From: Agrobacterium tumefaciens
GTDB lineage: Bacteria > Pseudomonadota > Alphaproteobacteria > Rhizobiales > Rhizobiaceae
Reading direction: 5' to 3'
DNA: 64,000 nt
Assembly: GCF_013337285.1 (NCBI RefSeq)
Contig: NZ_SUPW01000004.1
Coordinates: 1-64,000 of the forward strand
Shown here: in pieces, positions 56,179 to 64,000 of the stretch
Layout of the letters: the number at the start of each line of letters is the position of its first letter
Position numbering within the stretch: position 1 is the stretch's first letter
Made by a program: the position numbers and the translations under genes
The notes under the pieces: model-generated
What the model was told of the DNA's origin: nothing
What the model saw: the letters and a program-made list of their open reading frames with translations, nothing else
Databases searched by the model: none

Positions 56179-57521
56179 CCATGTCGCGGGTTCTGTTGAT
56201 CGATGACGAGGAGGAGTTGCGCTTTTCCACCGCACAGGCGCTGGAGCTTTCCGGTTTCGCCGTCACCATGCTGGCGAGTGCCGAACATGCGCTCGAACTC
56301 ATCGGTTACAGCTTTGATGGGGTCGTGGTCAGCGATATCCGCATGCCCGGCATGGATGGCATGACGCTGCTGCAGAAGGTGCGGGAGCTTGATGCGGAAA
56401 TACCTGTGATCCTTATGACGGGCCATGGCGATGTGCAATTGGCTGTCAACGCCATGCGCAACGGCGCCTATGATTTCATCGAAAAGCCATTCACGCCGCA
56501 ATATCTCGCCGGGATCATCAAAAGGGCCAATGATCGACGCGCGCTGGTACTGGAAAACCGCCGCCTGAAGGCGGTTGCGGGCAAACATGACGATCTCGAA
56601 ACGCGTCTGCCCGGCCGAACCCAGGTCATGGTCGATCTGCGGTATCGTATCCGCGCCATCGGCGCGACGGATGCCGATACGCTGATCGTCGGCGATACCG
56701 GGGCGGGCAAGGAGGTGGTGGCGCGGGCGCTGCATGATATCAGCGCCAGAGCCAACCGGCCCTTCGTGGCGATCAATTGCGCCGCCCTTCCGCAGACGCT
56801 GATCGAAAGCGAACTCTTTGGCCATGAGGCCGGTGCTTTTCCGGGTGCGCTGCGCCCGCGCTACGGTAAGTTCGAGCATGCCCGCGGCGGCACGATCCTG
56901 TTGGATGAGATCGGCTCCATGCCGTTCGAATTGCAGGGCCGGTTTCTGCGTGTTTTGCAGGAGCGGGTGATTACCCGCCTCGGCTCCAATGAAACCGTTG
57001 AACTCGACGTCCGTTTCATCGCCACCAGCAAGGTCGATCTGGAACAGGAAGTTGCCGCAGGCCGGTTCCGCGCCGATCTTCTTTATCGCCTGAACGTCGC
57101 GACAATCCTCGTGCCCTCCCTGTCGCAGCGCAGCGCCGATATACCGCTGCTGTTCCTGCATCTGGTGCGGGAGGCTGCCGCCCGTTACGGGCGGGAGGAC
57201 ATGGACGTGCCGCAACAACTGCTCTCAGTCGTTTCCCTTCGCGAGTGGCCCGGTAACGTGCGTGAACTGCGCAATGCGGCGGACCGCTTCGTCCTTGGCC
57301 TGGAAAGCGATGCTTCCGAAGCCTCGCCGCCGTTTCAGGATGATGGCAGGGAAGGGCTTGCCACGAGGGTCGCAGCCTATGAAAAAAGCCTGATTGCGCG
57401 CGCGATAGCCGTCCATGGCGGCAATCTGAAATCCGTCTATGAGAGCCTCGGCATTTCCCGCAAAACGCTTTACGAAAAAATGCAGAAATACGAGCTGCAC
57501 CGGCATATGACAGAGGTGTGA
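56175..57521 (+). CDS. DctD-like response regulator with altered GAFTGA loop
   Basis: This is an NtrC/DctD-type regulator of 448 residues, overlapping the kinase gene by four bases (ATGA). The receiver domain has phospho-acceptor Asp54 in VSDIRMPGMDGM. In the AAA+ domain, Walker A is GDTGAGKE (173-180), Walker B GGTILLDEIGSMP and the R-finger region FRADLLYRLNV. The sigma-54 contact loop reads GAFPGA (220-225) where almost all family members have GAFTGA; one base change (CCG for ACG) explains it. The C-terminal FIS-type helix-turn-helix is in LIARAIAVHGGNLKSVYESLGISRKTLYEKM. It is likely to act on the dyads just downstream. Confidence 0.87.
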   Translation: MTMSRVLLIDDEEELRFSTAQALELSGFAVTMLASAEHALELIGYSFDGVVVSDIRMPGMDGMTLLQKVRELDAEIPVILMTGHGDVQLAVNAMRNGAYDFIEKPFTPQYLAGIIKRANDRRALVLENRRLKAVAGKHDDLETRLPGRTQVMVDLRYRIRAIGATDADTLIVGDTGAGKEVVARALHDISARANRPFVAINCAALPQTLIESELFGHEAGAFPGALRPRYGKFEHARGGTILLDEIGSMPFELQGRFLRVLQERVITRLGSNETVELDVRFIATSKVDLEQEVAAGRFRADLLYRLNVATILVPSLSQRSADIPLLFLHLVREAAARYGREDMDVPQQLLSVVSLREWPGNVRELRNAADRFVLGLESDASEASPPFQDDGREGLATRVAAYEKSLIARAIAVHGGNLKSVYESLGISRKTLYEKMQKYELHRHMTEV

Positions 57522-57571
57522 TGGGTGGATTTCCACCCACGGATGAACCCCTATGGGTAGAAATCCACCCA
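57522..57571. promoter_or_regulatory. two tandem 18-bp dyads, candidate DctD-type upstream activator sites
   Basis: Site 1 is TGGGTGGATTTCCACCCA (57522-57539), a palindrome with 8-bp arms. Site 2 is TGGGTAGAAATCCACCCA (57554-57571), the same dyad with one broken pair. Their centres lie 32 bp apart, about three helical turns, so both face the same side of DNA. They sit directly behind the dctD-like stop and about 150 bases before tctC. DctD proteins bind tandem dyads upstream of their targets. Confidence 0.7.
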
Positions 57572-57718
57572 TTACCGTTTGTGACGGCGATAAAAGCGCA
57601 TCTCTCGGCAAGACCGCCGTTGCTGAACGACAATCCCGGATCGCAAATAGCTCACCCCGGCCGCCATAGAGGAGTATGCGCGGCTGAAGTGGCGAAAATT
57701 TTCATCCGGGAGGAATCG

Positions 57719-58702
57719 ATGAAAATACTGAAGACAGTCACCGGCCTTGCTGCCGCCGCTGCCGTATCCCTTTTTGCGCTATCCGCATCCGCTCAGAATT
57801 ATCCCGAGCGTAACATCACCATGGTCGTGCCTTTTGCTGCCGGTGGCCCGACGGATACGGTTGCGCGCCTTGTTGCCGAATCCATGTCGAAGGATCTCGG
57901 TCAGCAGATCATCGTCGAAAATGTCGGCGGCGCGGGCGGCACGCTCGGCGCTGGCCGCGTGGCGGCGGCGGACCCGGACGGTTACACCGTTCTCTTGCAC
58001 CATATCGGCATGGCGACGAGCGCCACGCTCTATCGCAAGCTCGCTTATGATACGACAAACGCATTCGAATATGTCGGTCTGGTCACCGAAGTGCCGATGA
58101 CCATCCTGTCGCGCAAGACCCTCGAGACCAAGGACCTTAAGGGTTTGATCGACTATGCCAAGGCGAACAAGGACAAGGTGACCGTTGCCAATGCCGGCAT
58201 CGGTGCCGCCTCGCACCTCTGCGGCATGCTGTTCATGAGCGCCATCGAAACACCGCTCGTCACCGTCCCTTACAAGGGCACCGGCCCGGCCATGACCGAC
58301 CTGCTCGGCGGCCAGGTGGATATCATGTGTGACCAGACCACCAACACCACCAAGCAGATCCAGGGCGGAACCGTGAAAGCCTATGCCGTGACCTCGGCCA
58401 AGCGGCTCGACGTGCTTCCGAACGTGCCGACGGTCGCCGAAGAAGGTCTGCCGAAACTCGAAGTTGGCATCTGGCACGGCATCTATACGCCGAAGGGCAC
58501 GCCTGCCGAAATCAACGAAAAGCTCTCCAAGTCGCTGCAGGTCGCGCTGAAGGACAAGAACGTCGCGGCTCGTTTTGCCGAACTCGGCACGACGCCTTCT
58601 TCTGAAAGCGATGCGACGCCGGCGGCACTCAAGGCCAAGCTCGAAAGCGAAATCGCCCGCTGGAAGCCGGTGATCGAAACCGCCGGCCAATATGCCGACT
58701 GA
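57719..58702 (+). CDS. tctC: tripartite tricarboxylate transporter substrate-binding protein TctC
   Basis: TctC is the periplasmic solute-binding subunit of a TTT-family uptake system (Bug family). The ATG at 57719 has a GGGAGGAA Shine-Dalgarno and gives 327 residues. It has a signal peptide (MKILKTVTGLAAAAAVSLFALSASA) and the motifs MVVPFAAGGPTDTVARL, VGGAGGTLGAGRVAAADPDGY and VPYKGTGPAMTDLLGGQVDIM, which fit the Bug ligand site. The ligand is unknown (citrate or another tri/dicarboxylate by family). It is first in tctC-tctB-tctA. Confidence 0.9.
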   Translation: MKILKTVTGLAAAAAVSLFALSASAQNYPERNITMVVPFAAGGPTDTVARLVAESMSKDLGQQIIVENVGGAGGTLGAGRVAAADPDGYTVLLHHIGMATSATLYRKLAYDTTNAFEYVGLVTEVPMTILSRKTLETKDLKGLIDYAKANKDKVTVANAGIGAASHLCGMLFMSAIETPLVTVPYKGTGPAMTDLLGGQVDIMCDQTTNTTKQIQGGTVKAYAVTSAKRLDVLPNVPTVAEEGLPKLEVGIWHGIYTPKGTPAEINEKLSKSLQVALKDKNVAARFAELGTTPSSESDATPAALKAKLESEIARWKPVIETAGQYAD

Positions 58703-58715
58703 TGATCAGGACGTG

Positions 58716-58740
58716 ACCGGCGGCACCTTGCCGCCGGTTT
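58716..58740 (+). terminator. intercistronic hairpin after tctC
   Basis: ACCGGCGGC (58716-58724) and GCCGCCGGT (58730-58738) form a 9-bp stem with a short loop, followed only by TT. It probably stabilises or attenuates the tctC message, giving more binding protein than membrane subunits. Confidence 0.55.
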
Positions 58741-58801
58741 CCTGCTATCATTTTAACGCGCGGAACGGTGTGTTACCGGCCGCAGTGGAGGGGCATCTTT
58801 C

Positions 58802-59263
58802 ATGAAGTCGTTTTTCATTGACCCTGCCGAAGCAGCCTGCGGGGCGATATTCATCGGTTTTGGCGCTTTTTTCGCGCTGCAGTCTTTCGGGCTGGATTTA
58901 GGAACCACATTTCGCATGGGGCCGGGGTATTTTCCGCTTGTGCTGGCCATCGTGCTGATCCTGCTGGGCAGCGTCATATTCTTTCGCGCCACCCGCGTGC
59001 AGGGTGATGTCATCGGGGCCATCGCCTGGCGAGGGATTTTTTTCATTCTGCCCGCGCCGATCTTTTTCGGCTTCACGGTGCGGGGCCTGGGTTTTGTCCC
59101 GGCACTGTTTTTCAGCGCGCTTATCGCAGCCTTCGCCTCGCACAAGATGAGCCCACTGATGGCCGTCGTAATTTCCGCCGCCATCACGGTCTTTTCCGTT
59201 GCTGTGTTCAATTATGGTCTCGGCCTGCCGTTCCAGCGCTTCGGCCCCTGGCTTAAATTTTGA
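58802..59263 (+). CDS. tctB: tripartite tricarboxylate transporter small membrane subunit TctB
   Basis: TctB is the small, four-helix inner-membrane subunit (153 residues). Hydrophobic segments are at about residues 12-30 (ACGAIFIGFGAFFALQSFG), 42-60, 75-115 (paired) and 120-140. The start MKSFFIDPAEAACGAIF and the motif GTTFRMGPGYFPLVL are typical of the family. It lies ten bases before tctA and is co-transcribed. Confidence 0.87.
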   Translation: MKSFFIDPAEAACGAIFIGFGAFFALQSFGLDLGTTFRMGPGYFPLVLAIVLILLGSVIFFRATRVQGDVIGAIAWRGIFFILPAPIFFGFTVRGLGFVPALFFSALIAAFASHKMSPLMAVVISAAITVFSVAVFNYGLGLPFQRFGPWLKF

Positions 59264-59272
59264 GGCGCCCCG

Positions 59273-60778
59273 ATGGATTTGCTTAATAATCTCGCTCTCG
59301 GTTTCGTCACCGCTTCGTCGCTGGCAAACCTTTTTTTCTGCCTGATCGGCGTGCTGCTCGGCACCCTCATCGGCGTGTTGCCGGGCATCGGCGCAACGGC
59401 GACCATCGCCATGCTGCTGCCGATCACCTTTCAGCTTGAGCCCGTGTCGTCGCTGATCATGCTCGCCGGCATTTATTACGGCGCGCAATATGGCGGTTCC
59501 ACCACAGCCATCCTCATCAACATGCCGGGGGAGTCCTCCTCCGCCGTCACCGCCATCGATGGTTACCAGATGGCGCGCAAGGGCAAGGCTGGTGCTGCAC
59601 TTGCAATCGCCGCCATCGGCTCGTTTTTCGCGGGTACGGTTTCCACCTTCCTGGTGGCGATCTTCGCACCGCCTTTGACGGCGATCGCGCTGGAATTCGG
59701 TGCCGCTGAATATTTCTCGCTGATGGTCGTCGGCCTTGTCTCGTCCATAGCGCTTGCCAATGGCTCCATCGTCAAGGCGCTGGCTATGGTCGTGCTCGGC
59801 CTGTTGCTCGGTCTGGTCGGCACGGATATCTACAGCGGCACGCCGCGCTTCACCCTCGGCATCCGCGAATATGCCGACGGGCTCAATTTCGTGGCGGTTG
59901 CTGTGGGCGTCTTCGGTATCGCGGAAATCCTGCGCAATCTCGAGAACGAACGCACCCGGTCGGTGCTGATCGCCAAGGTCAGCAGCCTGATGCCGTCGAA
60001 GGAAGATTTCAAGGCCATGATCGGCCCGGTGCTGCGCGGCACGGCCATCGGTTCGGCTCTCGGCATCCTGCCGGGTGGCGGAGCGATCCTTGCGGCTTTT
60101 GCCTCCTACACGGTGGAAAAACGCGTCTCCAAGAACCCGGAAGAATTCGGGCATGGCGCGGTGGCCGGTGTTGCCGGTCCGGAATCGGCCAATAACGCCG
60201 GCGCGCAGACCTCCTTCATCCCGCTGCTGACGCTCGGCATTCCGGCCAACCCGGTCATGGCGCTGATGATCGGCGCGATGATCATTCAGGGCATCGTGCC
60301 GGGTCCAAACGTAGCGACCGAACAGCCGGCGCTGTTCTGGGGCATCATCGCCTCCATGTGGATCGGCAACCTGATGCTCGTCATCCTTAACCTGCCGCTG
60401 ATCGGGCTGTGGGTGAAGCTGCTGACGGTGCCCTATTATGTGCTGTTCCCCATCATCATGGCCTTCTGCGCCATCGGGGTCTACAGCGTCAATTCCAACG
60501 TCTTTGATCTTTACGCCGTCGCCTTCTTCGGTTTCATCGGTTACGTGTTGGTGAAACTGCGCTGCGAGCCGGCCCCGCTGCTTCTGGGCTTTGTGCTTGG
60601 GCCTCTGCTGGAAGAAAACCTGCGCCGCGCCATGATCCTGTCGCGCGGCGATCCGACCACCTTCGTCACCCGCCCGATCAGCGCCACCCTGCTTTTCATT
60701 GCTCTGGCCGTGCTGATCATCGTCTTCCTGCCCAGCGTGAAGAAGAAGCGTGAAGAGGTTTTCGTGGAAGAAGACTGA
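59273..60778 (+). CDS. tctA: tripartite tricarboxylate transporter large membrane subunit TctA
   Basis: TctA is the large transport subunit of 501 residues with about 11-12 membrane helices. The family signatures are [21 protein letters not shown] (about residues 30-50), [23 protein letters not shown] (about 68-90) and [23 protein letters not shown] with [26 protein letters not shown] further on. It is driven by ion gradient and needs TctC for substrate delivery. A terminator follows. Confidence 0.92.
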   Translation: MDLLNNLALGFVTASSLANLFFCLIGVLLGTLIGVLPGIGATATIAMLLPITFQLEPVSSLIMLAGIYYGAQYGGSTTAILINMPGESSSAVTAIDGYQMARKGKAGAALAIAAIGSFFAGTVSTFLVAIFAPPLTAIALEFGAAEYFSLMVVGLVSSIALANGSIVKALAMVVLGLLLGLVGTDIYSGTPRFTLGIREYADGLNFVAVAVGVFGIAEILRNLENERTRSVLIAKVSSLMPSKEDFKAMIGPVLRGTAIGSALGILPGGGAILAAFASYTVEKRVSKNPEEFGHGAVAGVAGPESANNAGAQTSFIPLLTLGIPANPVMALMIGAMIIQGIVPGPNVATEQPALFWGIIASMWIGNLMLVILNLPLIGLWVKLLTVPYYVLFPIIMAFCAIGVYSVNSNVFDLYAVAFFGFIGYVLVKLRCEPAPLLLGFVLGPLLEENLRRAMILSRGDPTTFVTRPISATLLFIALAVLIIVFLPSVKKKREEVFVEED

Positions 60779-60799
60779 GCAATATCAAAACGTCATAAG

Positions 60800-60828
60800 C
60801 CGGCGATGGAAACATCGCCGGTTTTTTT
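60800..60828 (+). terminator. rho-independent terminator of tctCBA
   Basis: CCGGCGATG-GAAA-CATCGCCGG followed by seven T's, 21 bases after the tctA stop. The GNRA loop and T7 make this a strong terminator. Confidence 0.95.
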
Positions 60829-60926
60829 GTGTTTGGATCGATCGGAACGAATTCGCTTCACGAAAGCGACATATGGTTGACTCACGCGCTTTTAAGCCCA
60901 AGGAAGGGCGGGAAAGAGAGGTCGAT

Positions 60927-61139
60927 ATGACGTCGGAAACCGAAAAACGGATCATTGCGCTCGAGGAAACGATCGCGCATCAGGCAAAGACCATCGAGGA
61001 ACTGTCCGACCAACTGACGGAACAGTGGAAGGTGGTGGAGCAGACGCGCGCCAAGCTCGACCGGTTGACGGAAAGGTTCCTGAGCCTCGAGGAGCAATCG
61101 CTGGATGCGCCTGCCATCACCCGGCCACCGCATTACTGA
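60927..61139 (+). CDS. slyX: SlyX family protein
   Basis: This is a small coiled-coil protein of unknown function with 70 residues. The ATG at 60927 follows a GGGAAAGAGAGG Shine-Dalgarno. The heptad-rich sequence (RIIALEETIAHQAKTIEELSDQLTEQ, then VVEQTRAKLDRLTERFLSLEEQ) and the C-terminal PPHY are the SlyX hallmarks. It sits 13 bases before the DUF924 gene, probably in one transcript. Confidence 0.88.
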   Translation: MTSETEKRIIALEETIAHQAKTIEELSDQLTEQWKVVEQTRAKLDRLTERFLSLEEQSLDAPAITRPPHY

Positions 61140-61152
61140 CAGGGAGTACCCG

Positions 61153-61704
61153 ATGAAAAACGACACAGCCGCACTTGCCGCCGAAATCACCAATTTCTGG
61201 AAAAAGGCCGGCCCGGACAAATGGTTCGACAAGGACGCCGCCTTCGACAATCACTTTCATGACCGTTTTCGCGACGCCCATTTCGCTGCCGCAAGGCGCG
61301 AGCTGGACGGCTGGCTCGCGGGTGCGGAAAGCAGTCTTGCGCTGATGCTTCTGCTGGATCAGTTCCCGCGCAATTGCTTTCGCGGCACCGCCCATATGTA
61401 TGCCACCGATCCGCTGGCACGCCTGTTCGCCGATGAGGCCATCCGCCGTGGCCACGATCAGGCGGTGAGTGAGGATTTGCGCGTTTTCTTCTACCTGCCT
61501 TTTTCCCATGCGGAGGATATCGCGGCCCAGCGGCGTGCCTGCGACCTCAATCAGCCGCTTGGCGGGCTTTATCTCCATCATGCCGAAGAACATCGCGATA
61601 TCGTCGAGCAATTCGGCCGCTTTCCGCATCGCAATGACATATTGCTGCGGGAGACGACGCCGGAAGAACTGCAATATCTGGAGGAAGGCGGCTTTTCCGG
61701 CTGA
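61153..61704 (+). CDS. DUF924 family protein
   Basis: This is a DUF924 protein of 183 residues; function unknown, fold predicted as alpha-helical TPR-like. The signature blocks are NFWKKAGPDKWFDKDAAFD, LALMLLLDQFPRNCFRGTAHMYATDP and FFYLPFSHAEDIAAQ, with HRDIVEQFGRFPHRN near the C-terminus. The ATG at 61153 has an AGGGAG Shine-Dalgarno. It is common in proteobacteria and often sits alone or with slyX. Confidence 0.85.
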   Translation: MKNDTAALAAEITNFWKKAGPDKWFDKDAAFDNHFHDRFRDAHFAAARRELDGWLAGAESSLALMLLLDQFPRNCFRGTAHMYATDPLARLFADEAIRRGHDQAVSEDLRVFFYLPFSHAEDIAAQRRACDLNQPLGGLYLHHAEEHRDIVEQFGRFPHRNDILLRETTPEELQYLEEGGFSG

Positions 61705-61716
61705 GCGCGAAATGAA

Positions 61717-61747
61717 AACGCCGCCAGTCCCGAAGGATGGCGGCGTT
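61717..61747. terminator. hairpin between the DUF924 gene and dnaJ (convergent)
   Basis: AACGCCGCCA (61717-61726) and TGGCGGCGTT (61738-61747) form a perfect 10-bp stem with an 11-base loop, followed by ATTAAT on the plus strand and preceded by AAAA. It likely terminates the plus-strand transcript and perhaps dnaJ. Confidence 0.65.
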
Positions 61748-61771
61748 ATTAATGGACGTAATCGGTGGCAA

Positions 61772-62902
61772 TCAGCCGTCGAAGAATTCTTTCATCCGGG
61801 CAAAGAAGCCGGTTGATTCCGGATTGTTCTCCTTGGAGGAGAGCTGTTCGAATTCCTGCAACAGCTCGCGCTGACGCTTGCTGAGCTTCTGCGGCGTCTC
61901 GATCTGGATCTGGATATAGAGATCACCGGTCTGCGCCGAACGCAGCACCGGCATGCCCTTGCCCTTCAGACGGAACTGCTTGCCCGGCTGGGTGCCTTCC
62001 GGAACCGTGACGCGTGACTTCGTACCGTCGAGCGTCGTGACATCAAAGGTGCCGCCAAGCGCTGCCGTCGTCATCGAAATCGGCACGGAGCAATAAAGGT
62101 CGGCACCGTCGCGCTGGAAGAACTCATGCGGTCGCACAGACAGGAAGATATAAAGATCGCCCGCCGGGCCGCCACGCATGCCGGCTTCGCCTTCGCCCTG
62201 CAGGCGAATGCGGGTGCCGTCCTCAATGCCCGAGGGAATGTTGACCGAAAGCGAACGCTCTTCCGTCACGCGGCCCTGACCGTGGCACTTGCCGCAGGGA
62301 TCGGAAATCGTCTGTCCGCGTCCGTGGCAGGTGGGGCAGGTGCGCTCCACCGAAAAGAAGCCCTGTGCCGCGCGCACACGGCCGGAACCCTGGCAGGTGC
62401 CGCAGGTCTTGGGCTGCGTGCCGGGTTTGGCGCCAGAGCCGGAACAGACGTCGCAGGTGATCGATGTCGGAACCCTGATCTGCGCCGTCTTGCCGGCGAA
62501 GGCTTCCTCCAGCGTGATTTCCATATTGTAGCGAAGGTCGGCCCCGCGCTCCCGCCCGCCCGAAGAGCGGCGCGCCCGTCCACCGCCCATCATCTCGCCG
62601 AAGATGTCTTCGAAGATATCGGAGAAGCCGCCATTGGCGAAACCGCCGCCACCGCCACCGCCGCCCATGCCGCCATTTTCAAACGCGGCGTGGCCGAAAC
62701 GGTCATAGGCCGCGCGCTTCTGCGGATCCTTCAGCGTTTCATAGGCTTCGTTGATTTCCTTGAACTTCCCTTCGGAATCGGCATCATCAGGGTTTTTGTC
62801 CGGATGGTATTTCATCGCGAGTTTGCGGAAGGCGCTTTTCAGCTCTTTTTCGTCCGCGGTCTTGCTGACGCCAAGTGTTTCGTAAAAGTCTGCTTTCGCC
62901 AT
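61772..62902 (-). CDS. dnaJ: chaperone protein DnaJ
   Basis: DnaJ is the Hsp40 co-chaperone that stimulates DnaK ATPase. It has 376 residues. The J domain has KYHPDKNPD (HPD at about residues 33-35). A Gly/Phe-rich stretch ([17 protein letters not shown]) follows. Four zinc repeats [24 protein letters not shown] and CGKCHGQG lie at about residues 145-210, and the C-terminal substrate domains end the protein. It lies 90 bases downstream of dnaK on the minus strand. Confidence 0.97.
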   Translation of the reverse strand: MAKADFYETLGVSKTADEKELKSAFRKLAMKYHPDKNPDDADSEGKFKEINEAYETLKDPQKRAAYDRFGHAAFENGGMGGGGGGGGFANGGFSDIFEDIFGEMMGGGRARRSSGGRERGADLRYNMEITLEEAFAGKTAQIRVPTSITCDVCSGSGAKPGTQPKTCGTCQGSGRVRAAQGFFSVERTCPTCHGRGQTISDPCGKCHGQGRVTEERSLSVNIPSGIEDGTRIRLQGEGEAGMRGGPAGDLYIFLSVRPHEFFQRDGADLYCSVPISMTTAALGGTFDVTTLDGTKSRVTVPEGTQPGKQFRLKGKGMPVLRSAQTGDLYIQIQIETPQKLSKRQRELLQEFEQLSSKENNPESTGFFARMKEFFDG

Positions 62903-62992
62903 TAAGATAACAAGCCTCGCAAATGGATTTCCGGCTGCACGTCGGCAGCCGGATGTCTTGCATATATAGACAGGAGACTAGAAGTCACGCGA

Positions 62993-64000
62993 TTAGGCGG
63001 ACTTCTTGTCGTCCTTGATTTCCTCATAGTCGGCGTCGACGACGTCGTCCTTACCGTCTTCGCCAGCATCGCCGGCTTCGGCCTGCTGCGCTTCGTAGAT
63101 CGCCTGCCCGAGCTTCATGGACACTTCCATGAGGGTCTGGGTCTTCGCCTGAATGTCATCGGCGTCAGGCTCGGAAGCCTCAACCGATGTCTTCAGGCTG
63201 GCAATGGCGTCTTCGATGGCCTTACGGTCGGTCTCGGAAACCTTGTCGCCATATTCCTTCACCGACTTCTCGGTGGAGTGGATAAGGCTTTCGGCCTGGT
63301 TCTTGGCTTCTACACCGGCGCGACGCTTCTTGTCTGCTTCGGCATTGGCTTCGGCGTCCTTGACCATCTTCTCGATGTCGGCGTCGGACAGACCACCGGA
63401 GGCCTGGATGCGGATCTGCTGCTCTTTGCCGGTGCCCTTGTCCTTGGCGGAAACCTGCACGATGCCGTTGGCGTCGATGTCGAAGGTCACTTCGATCTGC
63501 GGAACGCCGCGCGGCGATGGCGGCAGGCCGACGAGGTCGAACTGGCCGAGCAGCTTGTTATCCTGCGCCATTTCACGCTCGCCCTGCGAAACGCGGATGG
63601 TCACGGCCGACTGGCTGTCTTCGGCGGTCGAGAAGGTCTGGCTCTTCTTCGTCGGGATCGTCGTGTTGCGATCGATCAGACGGGTGAAGACGCCACCCAG
63701 CGTTTCGATGCCGAGCGACAGCGGGGTCACATCAAGCAACAGAACGTCCTTGACATCGCCCTGCAGAACGCCCGCCTGAATGGCGGCGCCCATGGCAACC
63801 ACTTCATCAGGGTTCACGCCCTTGTGCGGCTCCTTGCCGAACAGCTGCTTGACGACTTCCTGCACCTTCGGCATGCGGCTCATGCCGCCAACCAGAACGA
63901 CTTCGTCGATCTCGGCTGCGGTAACGCCGGCATCCTTGAGCGCAGCCTTGCACGGTGCAACGGTGCGCTGCACCAGATCGTCAACCAGGCTTTCGAACTT
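62993..64000 (-). CDS. dnaK: chaperone protein DnaK (partial, 5' end beyond the right edge)
   Basis: This is the C-terminal 335 residues of the Hsp70 chaperone; the N-terminal half lies beyond the window. Visible parts are the end of the ATPase domain ([16 protein letters not shown] and [17 protein letters not shown]), the linker [19 protein letters not shown], the substrate-binding beta domain ([41 protein letters not shown]) and the helical lid. The acidic tail ends [10 protein letters not shown]. The dnaK-dnaJ order is standard. Confidence 0.97.
   Translation of the reverse strand, partial: KFESLVDDLVQRTVAPCKAALKDAGVTAAEIDEVVLVGGMSRMPKVQEVVKQLFGKEPHKGVNPDEVVAMGAAIQAGVLQGDVKDVLLLDVTPLSLGIETLGGVFTRLIDRNTTIPTKKSQTFSTAEDSQSAVTIRVSQGEREMAQDNKLLGQFDLVGLPPSPRGVPQIEVTFDIDANGIVQVSAKDKGTGKEQQIRIQASGGLSDADIEKMVKDAEANAEADKKRRAGVEAKNQAESLIHSTEKSVKEYGDKVSETDRKAIEDAIASLKTSVEASEPDADDIQAKTQTLMEVSMKLGQAIYEAQQAEAGDAGEDGKDDVVDADYEEIKDDKKSA

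Noticed and set aside
57638..57651. GG-N10-GC pair as a sigma-54 promoter for tctC
   Set aside because: Only the GG and GC plus part of the TTGCT element match; another equally weak match lies near 57586. Too weak to list as a promoter.

Overview
This window looks like a core segment of an alphaproteobacterial (Rhizobiales) chromosome, most likely from the Agrobacterium/Rhizobium group. The basis is recognition rather than a search: a frcR-frcBCAK fructose uptake locus, a cobalamin riboswitch ahead of nrdHIEF, rhizobial gene orders around rimP-infB-pnp and dnaX-recR, TTG and GTG starts, high GC, and an alphaproteobacterial -10 box (CTATAT). The gene order seems to match the Agrobacterium circular chromosome, but I could not check this. 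I see no insertion sequence, prophage, CRISPR array, tRNA or rRNA.

Layout. 0.15-7.3 kb: recQ, then the divergent ROK regulator frcR and the fructose ABC operon frcB-frcC-frcA-frcK. 7.3-11.7 kb: a promoter, a cobalamin riboswitch and the class Ib ribonucleotide reductase operon nrdH-nrdI-nrdE-nrdF. 11.7-21.3 kb: a lipoprotein hydrolase, recF, a MoeB-like E1 enzyme with a GNAT acetyltransferase, a secreted protein, a hydroxyacid dehydrogenase, an SH3 protein, a PfkB kinase, an AEC permease and an RsmC-like methyltransferase. 21.4-31.5 kb, minus strand: the translation/RNA cluster rimP-nusA-ylxR/L7Ae-infB-rbfA-truB-rpsO-pnp. 31.8-38.6 kb: an MFS exporter, a lytic transglycosylase, recR, a MOSC protein, ybaB, dnaX and the SRP RNA gene. 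38.7-49.6 kb: HIT protein, nudC, pheA, kdsB, cycM-type cytochrome, sugar transferase, bifunctional PBP, YbaK, an anti-Shine-Dalgarno small RNA, a cold-shock gene, an M20 peptidase and a MarR regulator. 49.7-57.5 kb: a multi-hairpin RNA candidate, polA, a 2H phosphoesterase, rpmF and a dctB/dctD-like two-component pair. 57.5-60.8 kb: tandem operators and the tctCBA transporter that the pair probably controls. The end carries slyX, a DUF924 gene, dnaJ and a dnaK cut by the right edge.

The genes are mostly housekeeping, so the most interesting signals lie between them. These are (1) three hairpins presenting CCTCCTCCC loops at 46.57-46.68 kb, which fit the rhizobial alpha-r14 (anti-SD) sRNA family; (2) a separate four-hairpin minus-strand RNA candidate with C-rich loops ahead of marR (49.70-49.85 kb); (3) two unlinked terminator-ended loci (19.05-19.15 and 47.36-47.47 kb) sharing a 16-nt core and layout, which look like two copies of one small RNA; and (4) two 18-bp dyads 32 bp apart between dctD and tctC, next to a DctD-like activator whose GAFTGA loop reads GAFPGA.
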